DNA of 64,000 bases from Macrococcus hajekii (GTDB lineage: Bacteria; Bacillota; Bacilli; Staphylococcales; Staphylococcaceae). Positions 49,584 to 59,057 of this stretch are shown in pieces (within the stretch, counting starts at the first letter, position 1; each line of letters begins with the position of its first letter). The stretch covers positions 806,001-870,000 of the forward strand of contig NZ_SCWE01000001.1 in assembly GCF_004359505.1 (NCBI RefSeq). Reading direction: 5' to 3'. Below the pieces are notes generated by a model. The model searched no databases and was not told the origin of the DNA. It was given only the letters and a program-made list of their open reading frames with translations. Made by a program: the position numbers and the translations under genes.

Positions 49584-50689
49584 TACATTCTCTCCTTATA
49601 GATCGTTTCGTAGTCGTTGTTTAAATCTAGGATCGTGACATGACCCATCTTGCGGTTCTCTTTGCGTACTGCCTTACCGTAGACATGGACGTGCCAGCTC
49701 TGGTCAGGGAATTCATCTTCCATGACATCTAAATCCTGACCGAGCAGGTTATACATAACAGCCGGTTTCAGAAGTTCAATCGTCTCCGGTAACTGCCAGC
49801 CGGCCACTGCTAAAATATGTGTGTCAAACTGTGAATAGTCACAAGCCTCAATCGAGTAATGACCTGAGTTGTGCGGACGGGGTGCAATCTCATTGACGTA
49901 AAGTATATCGTCCTGGTCGATGAAGAACTCAACCGTGAACGTGCCGACAAAGTAAATCGCCTGCATGATTTTCTTCACTTCTGAGATGGCCTGATCATGA
50001 TGGGTATGCTCCCCTGTGACCGTCGTCTTATAGAGGATCTGATTGCGGTGTTCATTCTCCTGCACCGGGAAGAAGACGACACTGCCGTCAGGCGATGCTG
50101 TAGCGGTAATGGAGATTTCTGATTTTAAGTTGATACGTTTTTCAGCGACACACGGACGTGCAGCGAGCAGTTCGTCAGCTTCCTTGAAATCTGCTTCACT
50201 TTCAATGACGATCTGTCCTTTCCCGTCATAGCCACCAAACGTTGTCTTCAGCATAAACGGGAAGCCGAGCGTATCGGCTGATGTTTTAAGTTCGTCCTGG
50301 TTCGTCACTGAAACGAACGGTACGACTGCAGCACCTGCTGACTGAAGCGCATTTTTCTCTGCTAAACGGTTCTGGAGCGTGACCACTGTGTCAGCCCCTT
50401 GCGGAACGTTGAACTGTGATGTGATCTTGCCGAGTTCCTCGCCGCTGATATTTTCGAACTCATACGTGATGACGTCTGACTGTTCACCGAGCTGTCTCAG
50501 TGCGTCAGCGTCGTTATAAGGCGCATGGATGAAATAATGACTGACGTAGCGTGCTGGACACGTATCGTCAGGATCAAGCACAGCCACCTTAAAGCCACGT
50601 GTCTGAGCGGACTGTGCCATCATCTTGCCGAGCTGACCCCCGCCGATAATACCGATTGTGTCACCGATCTTCAGTTTAGTGTAAGTCAT
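49583..50689 (-). CDS. purK: N5-carboxyaminoimidazole ribonucleotide synthase
   Basis: A 368-residue ATP-grasp enzyme. N-terminal [17 protein letters not shown], the FGGYDGKGQ loop near 150 and [12 protein letters not shown] near 256 are intact. The ATG at 50689 has GGAGG at 9 bases and lies inside purE (14-base overlap); the longer in-frame reading to 50737 is not needed. Confidence 0.96.
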   Translation of the reverse strand: MTYTKLKIGDTIGIIGGGQLGKMMAQSAQTRGFKVAVLDPDDTCPARYVSHYFIHAPYNDADALRQLGEQSDVITYEFENISGEELGKITSQFNVPQGADTVVTLQNRLAEKNALQSAGAAVVPFVSVTNQDELKTSADTLGFPFMLKTTFGGYDGKGQIVIESEADFKEADELLAARPCVAEKRINLKSEISITATASPDGSVVFFPVQENEHRNQILYKTTVTGEHTHHDQAISEVKKIMQAIYFVGTFTVEFFIDQDDILYVNEIAPRPHNSGHYSIEACDYSQFDTHILAVAGWQLPETIELLKPAVMYNLLGQDLDVMEDEFPDQSWHVHVYGKAVRKENRKMGHVTILDLNNDYETIYKERM

Positions 50690-51158
50690 TCTGCATATCC
50701 TCCACTTTCTTGATGAGTGATGCTTCGTAATCGTCAAGCTTCTGCACGAGTGATTCGTCCTTCAGGCTGAGCATACGTGCAGCGAGAATACCCGCATTCT
50801 TTGCACCCGCTGAACCGATTGCTGTCGTCGCGACCGGAATACCCCCAGGCATCTGAACGATGGACAGAAGTGAATCCATTCCTTTAAGAATTTTTGTCTC
50901 GATCGGTACGCCGATGACCGGCAGCGTCGTCATCGAAGCAATCATACCCGGCAGATGCGCTGCACCCCCGGCACCTGCGATGATGACATCAATGCCGTTC
51001 TGCCTTGCCTGACGGGCGAAGTCGACCATCTGAAGCGGCGTGCGATGTGCTGATACAACTGATGATTCCACTGTAATACCGAAATCCTCGAGCACTGTAC
51101 AGGCTTCCTTCATCGTCGGCCAGTCTGATGACGAACCCATTACAACTGCAACTTTCAT
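50676..51158 (-). CDS. purE: N5-CAIR mutase
   Basis: A 160-residue class I PurE with [12 protein letters not shown] at the start, SAHRTP near 40 and the [11 protein letters not shown] loop near 70. First gene of purEKCSQLFMNHD. The ATG at 51158 has GGAGG at 9 bases. Its promoter (51218-51246) lies just below the PurR boxes. Confidence 0.97.
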   Translation of the reverse strand: MKVAVVMGSSSDWPTMKEACTVLEDFGITVESSVVSAHRTPLQMVDFARQARQNGIDVIIAGAGGAAHLPGMIASMTTLPVIGVPIETKILKGMDSLLSIVQMPGGIPVATTAIGSAGAKNAGILAARMLSLKDESLVQKLDDYEASLIKKVEDMQNDLH

Positions 51159-51217
51159 CAAAATATTCCTCCATATCTGTTGAAAACCGTTTCATTAATT
51201 GAGATGATTACAATAAT

Positions 51218-51246
51218 AGCATAACAATAGTGCTATTAGATTTCAA
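51218..51246 (-). promoter_or_regulatory. SigA-type promoter of the pur operon
   Basis: Minus strand: TTGAAA (51241-51246), 17 bases, TATGCT (51218-51223). Confidence 0.75.
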
Positions 51247-51250
51247 TAAA

Positions 51251-51263
51251 ATAAACGAACATT
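51251..51263 (+). promoter_or_regulatory. PurR box 1
   Basis: ATAAACGAACATT matches the Bacillus PurBox AWWWCCGAACWWT at 12 of 13 positions and lies immediately upstream of the purE -35 box. Confidence 0.75.
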
Positions 51264-51292
51264 TTAATTAATTTTAAGTGTAATGTTTGATA

Positions 51293-51305
51293 TTAGTTCG
51301 TATTT
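51293..51305 (-). promoter_or_regulatory. PurR box 2
   Basis: On the minus strand AAATACGAACTAA matches the PurBox at 11 of 13 positions, inverted relative to box 1. The CGAAC cores of boxes 1 and 2 are about 40 bases apart. Confidence 0.7.
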
Positions 51306-51334
51306 ATTGAACTTACATCTTGGAAATAATCAAA

Positions 51335-51347
51335 AATGTTCGATTTT
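51335..51347 (-). promoter_or_regulatory. PurR box 3, next to folD
   Basis: On the minus strand AAAATCGAACATT matches the PurBox at 12 of 13 positions. It ends 15 bases before the folD ATG and about 42 bases from box 2. Confidence 0.7.
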
Positions 51348-51361
51348 CAGGAGGAGACAGC

Positions 51362-52210
51362 ATGACAGCAAAAGTTTTAGATGGTAAAGCTATCGCACAG
51401 GAGTACCGTGCAGGACTACAGAAAGAAGTAGAAAAGTTAAAAGAACAAGGCGTAACACCGAATTTAACAGTTATCCTTGTCGGTAATGATGGCGCGAGTC
51501 AAAGCTATGTGAACAACAAAAAGAAATCCGCTGAAAAAATCGGCATGACATCAGAAATCGTTAAGATGGATGAAAGTGCCACTGAAGAAGAAGTACTGAC
51601 AGAAATCCGTCGTCTGAACGAAGACAAAAACGTACACGGTATTTTAGTACAAGTGCCTCTTCCGAAACAGATCTCTGAAGAGAAAGTACTGGAAGCAATC
51701 GACCCTAAAAAAGATGTTGACGGCTTTAACCCAGTCAATATCGGCCGCCTGTATGCAGGGATGGAAACATACATCCCATGTACACCACTCGGCATCATGG
51801 AAATCCTTAAAAACGCAGATATCGACTTAACAGGTAAAGAAGTCGCCGTCATCGGCCGCAGCCACATCGTGGGTCAGCCCGTTTCAAAATTACTGACAAA
51901 TGCGAATGCAACTGTGACATTACTGCACTCTCGCAGTGAAAACATGAAAGAAACATTAAAACGCTCTGACGTTATCGTCTCTGCAGTCGGTAAACCCGGT
52001 CTTATCAGTAAAGAAGACGTAAAACCAGGCGCAGTCATCGTAGACGTAGGTAACACAGTAGTAGACGGTAAACTGACAGGCGACGTTAAATACGACGAAG
52101 TGTCAGAAGTAGCCGGTGCCATCACACCTGTACCAGGCGGCGTAGGCCCACTGACAATCACGATGGTACTGAACAACACATTACTTGCAGCACAACGCTC
52201 AGTAAAATAA
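51362..52210 (+). CDS. folD: methylenetetrahydrofolate dehydrogenase/cyclohydrolase
   Basis: A 282-residue bifunctional folate enzyme that supplies 10-formyl-THF for PurN and PurH. Conserved [15 protein letters not shown] near 45, [14 protein letters not shown] near 119, [14 protein letters not shown] near 163 and [14 protein letters not shown] near 258. The ATG at 51362 has AGGAGG upstream; an in-frame earlier ATG at 51320 would cover PurR box 3 and is unlikely. It is divergent from purE and likely under the same PurR control. Confidence 0.97.
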   Translation: MTAKVLDGKAIAQEYRAGLQKEVEKLKEQGVTPNLTVILVGNDGASQSYVNNKKKSAEKIGMTSEIVKMDESATEEEVLTEIRRLNEDKNVHGILVQVPLPKQISEEKVLEAIDPKKDVDGFNPVNIGRLYAGMETYIPCTPLGIMEILKNADIDLTGKEVAVIGRSHIVGQPVSKLLTNANATVTLLHSRSENMKETLKRSDVIVSAVGKPGLISKEDVKPGAVIVDVGNTVVDGKLTGDVKYDEVSEVAGAITPVPGGVGPLTITMVLNNTLLAAQRSVK

Positions 52211-52218
52211 TAGAAATT

Positions 52219-52252
52219 GATCCGCTTCTCTTAACGGGAGGCGGATTTTTTT
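52219..52252 (+). terminator. terminator after folD
   Basis: ATCCGC...CTC pairs with GGAG...GCGGAT and is followed by seven T. Confidence 0.85.
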
Positions 52253-52255
52253 GGT

Positions 52256-52331
52256 TTATGGGACTTTGGTTGCGGTTGGCGGCGAAAGTCTCATATTATC
52301 GGACGTTCAGCACCCTCCTCATAAAACCATA
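52256..52331. repeat. nested imperfect palindrome between folD and hmp
   Basis: Outer arms GGTTTATG and CATAAAACC enclose an inner pair GACTTT and AAAGTC, in the convergent spacer between two terminators. The inner region GTTGCGGTTGGCGGCGAAAGT resembles GTTGCGGTAGAGGAAAGT at 9537. Confidence 0.45.
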
Positions 52332-52335
52332 CAAC

Positions 52336-52375
52336 ATAAAGAAGACCCCAGCTGTCACTCAGCTGAGGTCTTTAA
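52336..52375 (-). terminator. terminator after hmp
   Basis: GACCCCAGCT pairs with AGCTGAGGTC (one mismatch); a modest T-rich exit follows on the minus strand. Confidence 0.7.
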
Positions 52376-52385
52376 CGACTATTAA

Positions 52386-53534
52386 TTAAACTGTAATACT
52401 CATCTTAGGACCAAACGGCTCGAAATGAATCTGTTCACGTTTGATACCCATTGAATCAAGTGTTGCCAGTAAGCCTTCCATAAAGCTCACACTACCACAC
52501 ATGTAGATTTCTTCATTGCCATTCAGAATCTCAGATAATTTCTCTTTAGTCAGACGTCCCGCAGACTCTGAATAGTTAAAGTAGAACTGAACGTTATCCT
52601 GGTTATGGAATCCAGCGATCTCATCTTTGAATGGTACTTGGTTACGGTCATAAGCTGAATGGATGAACTTGATGTCTTTTCCTTTCGCTGCCTGTTCGTG
52701 TAACATCGCCATAACAGGCGTCATGCCGACACCCCCACTGATGAATGCAAGCGGCTTATCTGTATCTGCTACAACGAACTCACCTGCTGGAGCTGATAAC
52801 AGGATTTCATCGCCTTCTTTAATGTTATCGTGCAGATAGTTGGAGACAACGCCTTTTTCTTCACCTGCCACATCACGTTTAACCGCGAACTCGATTCCTT
52901 TAGATGTATCCGTACTACAGATTGAGTAGTGACGGAGCATATCATTGTCGTCACCTTCTGGGTGAACTTTCACTGTGATATACTGACCCGCTACAACTGG
53001 TTTTAATGATTTACCGTCAGCCGGCTGTACAGTGAATGATTTAATATGTTCAGATTCATCTTTGACGCGTACGACTTTAAATGGTTTGAAACCTTCCCAT
53101 TCCGCTTCTTTGTACATCTCCGCTTCCATCTGGATGAACACATCTGCGATCACGCCGTAAGCTTCAGTCCAGGCATTGATGATTTCAGGCGTCGCTGCCT
53201 CACCTAATACTTTCTTAATCGCGTAGATTAAGTTCTCACCTACGATCGGATAATGTTCAGGTTTGATTTCAAGCGCTCTATGTTTATGGGCAATCTGATT
53301 CACATTCGGCACAATCGCTTCTAAATGGTCGATATGTTTAGCCGCTGCAAGAACAGTCTGAGCGAGTGCATTCTGCTGACGTCCTAACTTCTGATTCGTT
53401 TTGTTGAAAATATTCAGCAGTTCCGGATGCTGTTCGAACATATGTGCATAGAAAACAGTTGTGATTTCAGTACCGTGCTGTTCAAGGACAGGTACAGTTG
53501 ATTTAACGATATCTCTTGTTGCTTGTGATAACAT
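52386..53534 (-). CDS. hmp: flavohaemoprotein Hmp, nitric oxide dioxygenase
   Basis: A 382-residue NO-detoxifying enzyme. N-terminal globin domain (1-140) with the proximal His in IKPEHYPIVGENL near 85, then a ferredoxin-reductase-like FAD domain with LRHYSIC near 202, and an NAD domain with ISGGVGMTPVMAML near 265. It oxidises NO to nitrate with oxygen and NADPH. It is divergent from nsrR, and an NsrR-like site lies just before its ribosome site. Confidence 0.96.
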   Translation of the reverse strand: MLSQATRDIVKSTVPVLEQHGTEITTVFYAHMFEQHPELLNIFNKTNQKLGRQQNALAQTVLAAAKHIDHLEAIVPNVNQIAHKHRALEIKPEHYPIVGENLIYAIKKVLGEAATPEIINAWTEAYGVIADVFIQMEAEMYKEAEWEGFKPFKVVRVKDESEHIKSFTVQPADGKSLKPVVAGQYITVKVHPEGDDNDMLRHYSICSTDTSKGIEFAVKRDVAGEEKGVVSNYLHDNIKEGDEILLSAPAGEFVVADTDKPLAFISGGVGMTPVMAMLHEQAAKGKDIKFIHSAYDRNQVPFKDEIAGFHNQDNVQFYFNYSESAGRLTKEKLSEILNGNEEIYMCGSVSFMEGLLATLDSMGIKREQIHFEPFGPKMSITV

Positions 53535-53552
53535 TGAGTGGTCCCCCTAAAG

Positions 53553-53569
53553 ATACATTTTAAATACAT
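53553..53569. promoter_or_regulatory. NsrR-type operator of hmp
   Basis: ATACATTTTAAATACAT resembles the NsrR site core (ATRTATYTTAAATATAYAT in Bacillus). It lies at the predicted transcription start of hmp, where the neighbouring Rrf2 repressor would block it. Confidence 0.6.
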
Positions 53570-53574
53570 TTTAT

Positions 53575-53603
53575 ATCATACGCCTTTCACAGCCATTTCA
53601 CAA
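53575..53603 (-). promoter_or_regulatory. SigA-type promoter of hmp
   Basis: Minus strand: TTGTGA (53598-53603), 17 bases, TATGAT (53575-53580). Confidence 0.7.
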
Positions 53604-53707
53604 ATAAAATTCGGCAAATTAATGAAATTATCATAAGATGATTAAATAATTTGTCACAGCACCTTTACCCGTTTTGCACTATAATAAAGAAAAAGGAGGA
53701 TGCAGCC

Positions 53708-54124
53708 ATGAAGCTCACCCTGTACTCAGACTATTCCCTCCGCGTGCTCATGTATTTGTCGTCACAGACAGAACTGACCCAGATCGATGAAATCGCGAAG
53801 TTCTACAATATATCCAAGAATCACCTGACTAAAGTCGTCCATAACCTCGCACTCGATGGTTATATCCAGTCAGTACGCGGCCGCGGGGGCGGTATCAGAC
53901 TGAATAAAGCACCTGAGGACATTAATATCGGTGCACTGATCCGCAAGACAGAGGAACATTTCAATCTCGTCGAATGCTTCAACCCCGAGACGAATACATG
54001 TCCCATCATGGGTAAATGCGGCCTGCAGTCCGTACTCGGACAGGCGCTTTTCGCCTACTTAAACGTACTGGACCAATATACATTAAAAGATATCGCGCCA
54101 CAGTTAAAGACACCTGCCAACTAG
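53708..54124 (+). CDS. nsrR: Rrf2-family NO-sensing repressor NsrR
   Basis: A 138-residue regulator. Winged-helix DNA-binding region (start MKLTLYSDYSLRVLMYL, then ISKNHLTKVVHNL near 38 and the wing RGRGGGIRL near 58) and three conserved Cys (ECFNPETNTCPIMGKCGL near 93-108) that bind the iron-sulfur cluster. This is close to Bacillus NsrR. A TATAAT at 53680-53685 gives a very short leader. It pairs with hmp as sensor and effector. Confidence 0.92.
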   Translation: MKLTLYSDYSLRVLMYLSSQTELTQIDEIAKFYNISKNHLTKVVHNLALDGYIQSVRGRGGGIRLNKAPEDINIGALIRKTEEHFNLVECFNPETNTCPIMGKCGLQSVLGQALFAYLNVLDQYTLKDIAPQLKTPAN

Positions 54125-54140
54125 TAGCAGGTGTCTTTAT
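54106..54140 (+). terminator. terminator after nsrR
   Basis: A perfect 12-bp stem AAAGACACCTGC/GCAGGTGTCTTT; its loop contains the nsrR stop codon. A TATTTAAG tail follows. Confidence 0.8.
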
Positions 54141-54202
54141 TTAAGTCTATTAATTAAATCTCTGCCTAACTGAATGCCCGGTTTTTCAATATGGATATAA
54201 GA

Positions 54203-55220
54203 CTATCTGGCGGCAATAACTGTCAGCATGATGACCACTAATAAATGAAACAAATACTGAAACAGACTATCAGGAGCATGCAGACCTGTTTTTTCAATTA
54301 AAATAATGGTCAACTCCACAATGAAAAAATGAATCAGATACATACTAAAGCTGATGTTGCCTATGAAAACAGTCAATCGATTCACCAGTACCGCCGGTTG
54401 ACTGATGGATAGTAAATAGGCAAATACCACAAACAAAATACTATAGACATAATGAATAAAAAAGATCATAGACTGATGAAATTCCATTGAAGTTAATGTC
54501 ACTATCCATAAAACAGTAATCAAAATAAATATACGCGCCCAAGCTGCATTCAGTTTAACAGGCTGACATTGTACCATGAAGAACAGTAGAATACCCCTCG
54601 CAAATATAGGAAATTGATTAGGAAACCAGTAAAAGTAATACATATGTAAGTTAACGGGATAATCGTAATAATGAAGTGACAGCAAAGTGTCTCCAATCTC
54701 TAGCACAGTGAGCTCAAATGCCGGCCAAAGCGCATGTCTTACATTTCTCACCCATATAAAAAACAATGGCAACGTCAAATAGAACAGTATCTCATTAGAA
54801 ATTGACCATCCACCTGGCATCAGACTGAAAAGTCAATCTATTCTGATAACATTCAGGAATGCTAACGTGCCGAAGACTGCGGAAGGATTACAACTGCCGA
54901 GTACACGATGCCATCCACACAGTACCTTCAGAACATTGAATACGAGATAAAAGACAAAGGCAACGTAAAAGGCAGGCGCAATACGAAAGGACGCTTGATG
55001 TAAAAGGCTTCAACTGCAGCTCATTTTTGTGATAGAGCGATAGCATCAATGTGAAAACACTGACCAGAAAAAAGAGCTACACTCCTCTATTGCCGTTGCG
55101 ACCGATATTCGAGATCATCGGCAACCATTGAGGATACAAGACAGTGATGTGTGTGGTCATCACATCTAGAATAACAAAGCCACGCAGGGCGTCGAGATAA
55201 GCGATTTTTCCACTAGATTT
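54203..55220 (-). pseudogene. broken acyltransferase 3 family gene
   Basis: The minus strand encodes pieces of one OafA/YrhL-type membrane acyltransferase. The 5' part reads AYLDALRGFVILDVM and continues to a TAG stop where a Gln or similar residue is expected; after that a frameshift is needed (into RIAPAFYVAFVFYL), and a TGA interrupts again before the long open part 54203-54820 (GGWSISNEILFYL onward). No start codon is visible at the 5' end. Such enzymes O-acetylate surface polysaccharides, which fits the capsule genes nearby. The gene is no longer functional. Confidence 0.85.
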
Positions 55221-55258
55221 CCCTCTTTATCGGAAATGTGTTACCAAAGTTAATAAAT

Positions 55259-56053
55259 CTAAAATAAACCTAAAAACTTTTTCTTTTTGACTTTCTTTTT
55301 CTCTGTATAATGAGTATCCATTTTTTTCGCTGGTCTAACTTTGACATTTTTGTTATTTAAGATAGCTTCAGCATTATACTTTAATAAATCTACATATTCT
55401 TCACCAAGTTCTTTTTCAACAACTTGGTAAGCTTCTTTTAGAAGAAATGGTCTATTTTCTGCGTTATGTGCATCACTACCAATGATATGCACTAAATTAT
55501 TTTCAATCATCCGTAAACTAGTTTCCTTTAAGTTTTCACCTAAATCACCTGTTACAGAAGCGGATGTAACTTGTGCAATGGCACCTTTTTCAATTGCACT
55601 GAACAATTTTTCCGGATGTTTAATTAAAGGCTTACACCGTTCAGGATGAGCTATTAATGGTATGTATCCATTCAATTGCAATTGGTAAAGAAGCTGTTCA
55701 GCAAAGTGAGGGTAGTCTGAAAATGGAAATTCTATCAGTACATATTTAGAGTGGTTCAGAGTCATATTATAGCCCGATTTTAACTCATTGATGACATTCT
55801 CATTAACACGAATCTCATGTCCTGGATAAACTTTTATATTTATTTGATGCTCTGAAATTATTTTTTCAATCACTTTAATATTTTCAATCACTGAACTTTG
55901 AGAATTTAACCAGTCCCCAGAATAATGGTGAGGTGTAATTAGAATATCCGTAATTCCTTGTTCTTGTGCTTGATTTAATAAATTTATAGCATCTTTCTCA
56001 GTTTTTGGTCCATCATCTACACCGATAAGTAAATGATTATGAATATCTATCAT
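55259..56053 (-). CDS. capC: CpsB/CapC-type PHP tyrosine phosphatase
   Basis: A 264-residue metal-dependent phosphatase of the PHP family. Metal motifs: DIHNHLLIGVDDGP at the start, TPHHYSG near 41, GHEI near 76, HPERCKP near 135 and GSDAHN near 192. The last 25 residues are basic (KKKKFLGLF end). In firmicutes it dephosphorylates the tyrosine-rich tail of the BY-kinase that controls capsule chain length, but no kinase or modulator gene is next to it. The ATG at 56053 has GGAGG at 8 bases. Confidence 0.88.
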   Translation of the reverse strand: MIDIHNHLLIGVDDGPKTEKDAINLLNQAQEQGITDILITPHHYSGDWLNSQSSVIENIKVIEKIISEHQINIKVYPGHEIRVNENVINELKSGYNMTLNHSKYVLIEFPFSDYPHFAEQLLYQLQLNGYIPLIAHPERCKPLIKHPEKLFSAIEKGAIAQVTSASVTGDLGENLKETSLRMIENNLVHIIGSDAHNAENRPFLLKEAYQVVEKELGEEYVDLLKYNAEAILNNKNVKVRPAKKMDTHYTEKKKVKKKKFLGLF

Positions 56054-56210
56054 CTTCAATACCTCCATAAGTTACTATTAAAAACAAATATCTCACTCAT
56101 ATAAGATTTAATAAATATGATATCCTGAAATGAGAAAATACAGGTTTTTGTATATTTCTAATTATAAGCTATAATTAAATAAATATCTCAAGAAAGTTCA
56201 TAGGTGTTTT

Positions 56211-58082
56211 ATGAAAATAGATGACATTAATAAGTATTTTATTAACAATACAATAAAAGTTGAACCTAACCATATTCAACTTATTACTCATTGCAATGAA
56301 TACCATAAATTATCAGTTGTAGGTGTAACACAAAAAGATAAGTATAATTCAAATACATATTTCGGACTTCATCCTATTTTATCACCCTCCCTACTTCAAA
56401 CATTCTTTATTAATAACGCTATAACAGATTCTTCTCGTTTCTGGGGACAAATTCAGGAGATTCATAATGCTAATAAAGATATTAAACTTTGTAATTTCTT
56501 TGATAACAAATTAAGAAAAATTGAGTTTGCATTTATAGGACGTGCTATCCTCCGCATTGCTGAGCACTTTTCTATTAATCTATTGATTAGCGGTACTGAA
56601 AATGAGTTATTAGCCTTAATAGATAAAATAAACAATTTAAAAAATGCATCTAAATTATTATGAGAACTACCATTTCATTACCCATAAATTACAGAATAAT
56701 CAATTGAACATTAAAATAAAAGGTTTTCCAAATTTAGAACAATTAGAAGTATTTAATCGCTATAATTTCACTTTTGACAACATGATTAACCCAAAACTAT
56801 TAATAAATGATATGAAAGGGAAGAGTTTAAAAGAATTTTATGCTGATAAATTAACATTTAAAATTTTTAATATTTCAGAAGATTATGTTTATTATTCAGG
56901 CGTTATGCCACGAGTAGAATCAATAGAATTAGAGGATAGTGATAAGGCTGCCCCCCCATTTATTATTCGTCAAACTTAAACTAGGTAGAACAACTTTTCT
57001 AACGGTTGATTGCTTTGATAACCCTACAACTCTTGATCATCCTTATTTTCAAAACGAATATCGACAAATGGGAGATAGATTATATGAGTTCGACCAGATA
57101 GAAGACCAAACTACAAGAAGAATTCTTATATAATCACAACTTATCTTCTGCCTTTTCTGATCACGATAGATTATCAAAATTGAATCAATATTTATCACAA
57201 AGTTTCAATACTCATACGCTTGCCGTTTCTGCAAATATCGTTACGTCTGATGGGTATCTTCTAATTGCAAAACGCTCTTCAGGGTCAATTGACTCTAATA
57301 CATATTATTGCTCAGTTAATGGTCAATCAGAGTTTTATGATGAAAATGTACAATTCTATCAGAACTCAGTATATGAAGATTTGCCGACTATGCATTTTGA
57401 TAAAAATAATCGTATTGATTTCTCCCACGAAATGAGCAGAGAAGCTATCGCTGAATTAGGTATTTATCATCTGAAAGATCAGTGGAATATTATTGGTTTA
57501 TCATATCTTTCAATTAATAACAATAATCGACCTATTAAAAAGAGACGAATGCATTTCAATTTATTGATGGAAAATCAAACAGATCAAACATTCAAGGATA
57601 TTTATGATAAAAAAGATAGCCAAACAGAAAGTTTTGAACACGATGATTTACTAGGGTTTAAAACTGAAATATTTAGATCAAGAGCCCAGCTATCAAGATT
57701 CTATATTAAAAAGTCAGTTGGTTGGATTTTAAATCAGCAAATTTACTCAGTACCTTTATTGACCGCACTTCTAATCTTATTGTATTTATTTGGACAAAAT
57801 AACAGCAAAATTTTTCTTTCTGATTGGCAAAATCTTTTGCAGCCTTTCATTCAGGATAGCATTACTTGGTTAGTAATCAGTATACTTATCGTTTTCCATA
57901 TCATTAAAGTATGGATGGGAAATTACTATCTAATATTCAAGAAAAATTCATATAAAGGCATTCTAAAAAAGGATGATAATATATTTAGCCATATTTATAA
58001 AGAGCATAAAAATTTTAGTCAGTACAATGTTGTTGCTAGGATGTTGATTGTATTACATTATAGAAACATGTTAAAAAAATAA
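56211..58082 (+). pseudogene. broken gene for a large Nudix-like protein with two C-terminal membrane helices
   Basis: Four consecutive reading frames (56211-56663, 56644-56979, 56939-57133, 57102-58082) join into one protein of about 620 residues if three single-base insertions are removed: at an A6 tract (about 56639-56644), at a C7 tract (56951-56957) and near 57100-57110. The N-terminal 400 residues match nothing I know. The last frame holds a Nudix-like region (VSANIVTSDGYLLIAKRS, then SREAIAELGI, a partial Nudix helix), then two hydrophobic helices (about 57745-57790 and 57865-57925) and a basic tail. It lies between capC and galU, AT-rich throughout. Function is unknown. Confidence 0.65.
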
Positions 58083-58101
58083 CTATCAACGAGGTATTGT
58101 G

Positions 58102-58992
58102 ATGAAAAAAATAAAAAAAGCTATTATACCTGCAGCCGGACTAGGTTCCCGCTTTCTACCCGCTACAAAAGCTATGCCAAAAGAAATGTTACCAATTTTA
58201 GATAAACCCACTATTCAATATATAGTTGAAGAAGCAGTTGCGGCAGGAATAGAGGATATAATTATAGTAACCGGTAAACATAAGCGAGCTATTGAAGATC
58301 ACTTTGATACTCAGTTAGAACTTGAATTAAACTTAAAAGAAAAAAATAAAATAGAACTACTTAAAAAAGTTGAACATTCTACTAATTTGGCTAACATATT
58401 TTATGTTAGACAGAAAGCACCAAGAGGATTAGGTCATGCTATATGGACTGCAAGACAGTTCATAGGTGATGAGCCTTTTGCAGTCTTATTAGGTGATGAT
58501 ATCGTCGATGCAGAAGTTCCAGCCATCAAACAACTCATTGATGTTTATGAAACAACGGGAAAATCGGTTATTGGTGCTAAGACTGTGTCTAAAGATGATA
58601 CAGAACGATATGGAATAATAGAATTCAGTGAGAAACATGAGCGAACTTATAGGGTTGAGAATTTAATTGAAAAGCCTCAATTAGGTACTACAGAATCACA
58701 ACTTGCCATAATGGGACGATATGTTTTAACGCCTGAAATCTTCAAGTATCTTGAAGCGCAGGAAATTGGGACAGGTGGAGAAATACAGTTAACTGATTCT
58801 ATTCAAAAAGTAAATACATCCTCGGGTGTATATGCTTACGACTTTGATGGTAACCGATATGATGTAGGCGACAAAATCGGATTTGTTAAAACAACTCTTG
58901 AGTATGCATTACAATCTGAAATGAAAGAAGAACTCATTATTTATATGAAAGAATTATTAAACGCTGATAGTAAAATTAAGCTAGATAAGTAA
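58102..58992 (+). CDS. galU: UTP-glucose-1-phosphate uridylyltransferase
   Basis: A 296-residue nucleotidyltransferase that makes UDP-glucose for polysaccharide and glycolipid synthesis. Motif [20 protein letters not shown] near 12, VLLGDDIVD near 131 and ENLIEKP near 195 are intact. The ATG at 58102 has GAGG at 6 bases. It is intact while its neighbours on both sides are broken, which suggests selection to keep it. Closely related uridylyltransferases cannot be excluded. Confidence 0.92.
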   Translation: MKKIKKAIIPAAGLGSRFLPATKAMPKEMLPILDKPTIQYIVEEAVAAGIEDIIIVTGKHKRAIEDHFDTQLELELNLKEKNKIELLKKVEHSTNLANIFYVRQKAPRGLGHAIWTARQFIGDEPFAVLLGDDIVDAEVPAIKQLIDVYETTGKSVIGAKTVSKDDTERYGIIEFSEKHERTYRVENLIEKPQLGTTESQLAIMGRYVLTPEIFKYLEAQEIGTGGEIQLTDSIQKVNTSSGVYAYDFDGNRYDVGDKIGFVKTTLEYALQSEMKEELIIYMKELLNADSKIKLDK

Positions 58993-59057
58993 AAAGCCTT
59001 CTGTGCTAAAATTAATATGTATTTCCGAGCAAAGAAAACATAAGGATTTAGTACAAA

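Noticed and set aside
51181-51361. Purine riboswitch before purE or folD
   Set aside because: The purE leader is short and lacks the riboswitch junction motifs; PurR boxes explain the control better.
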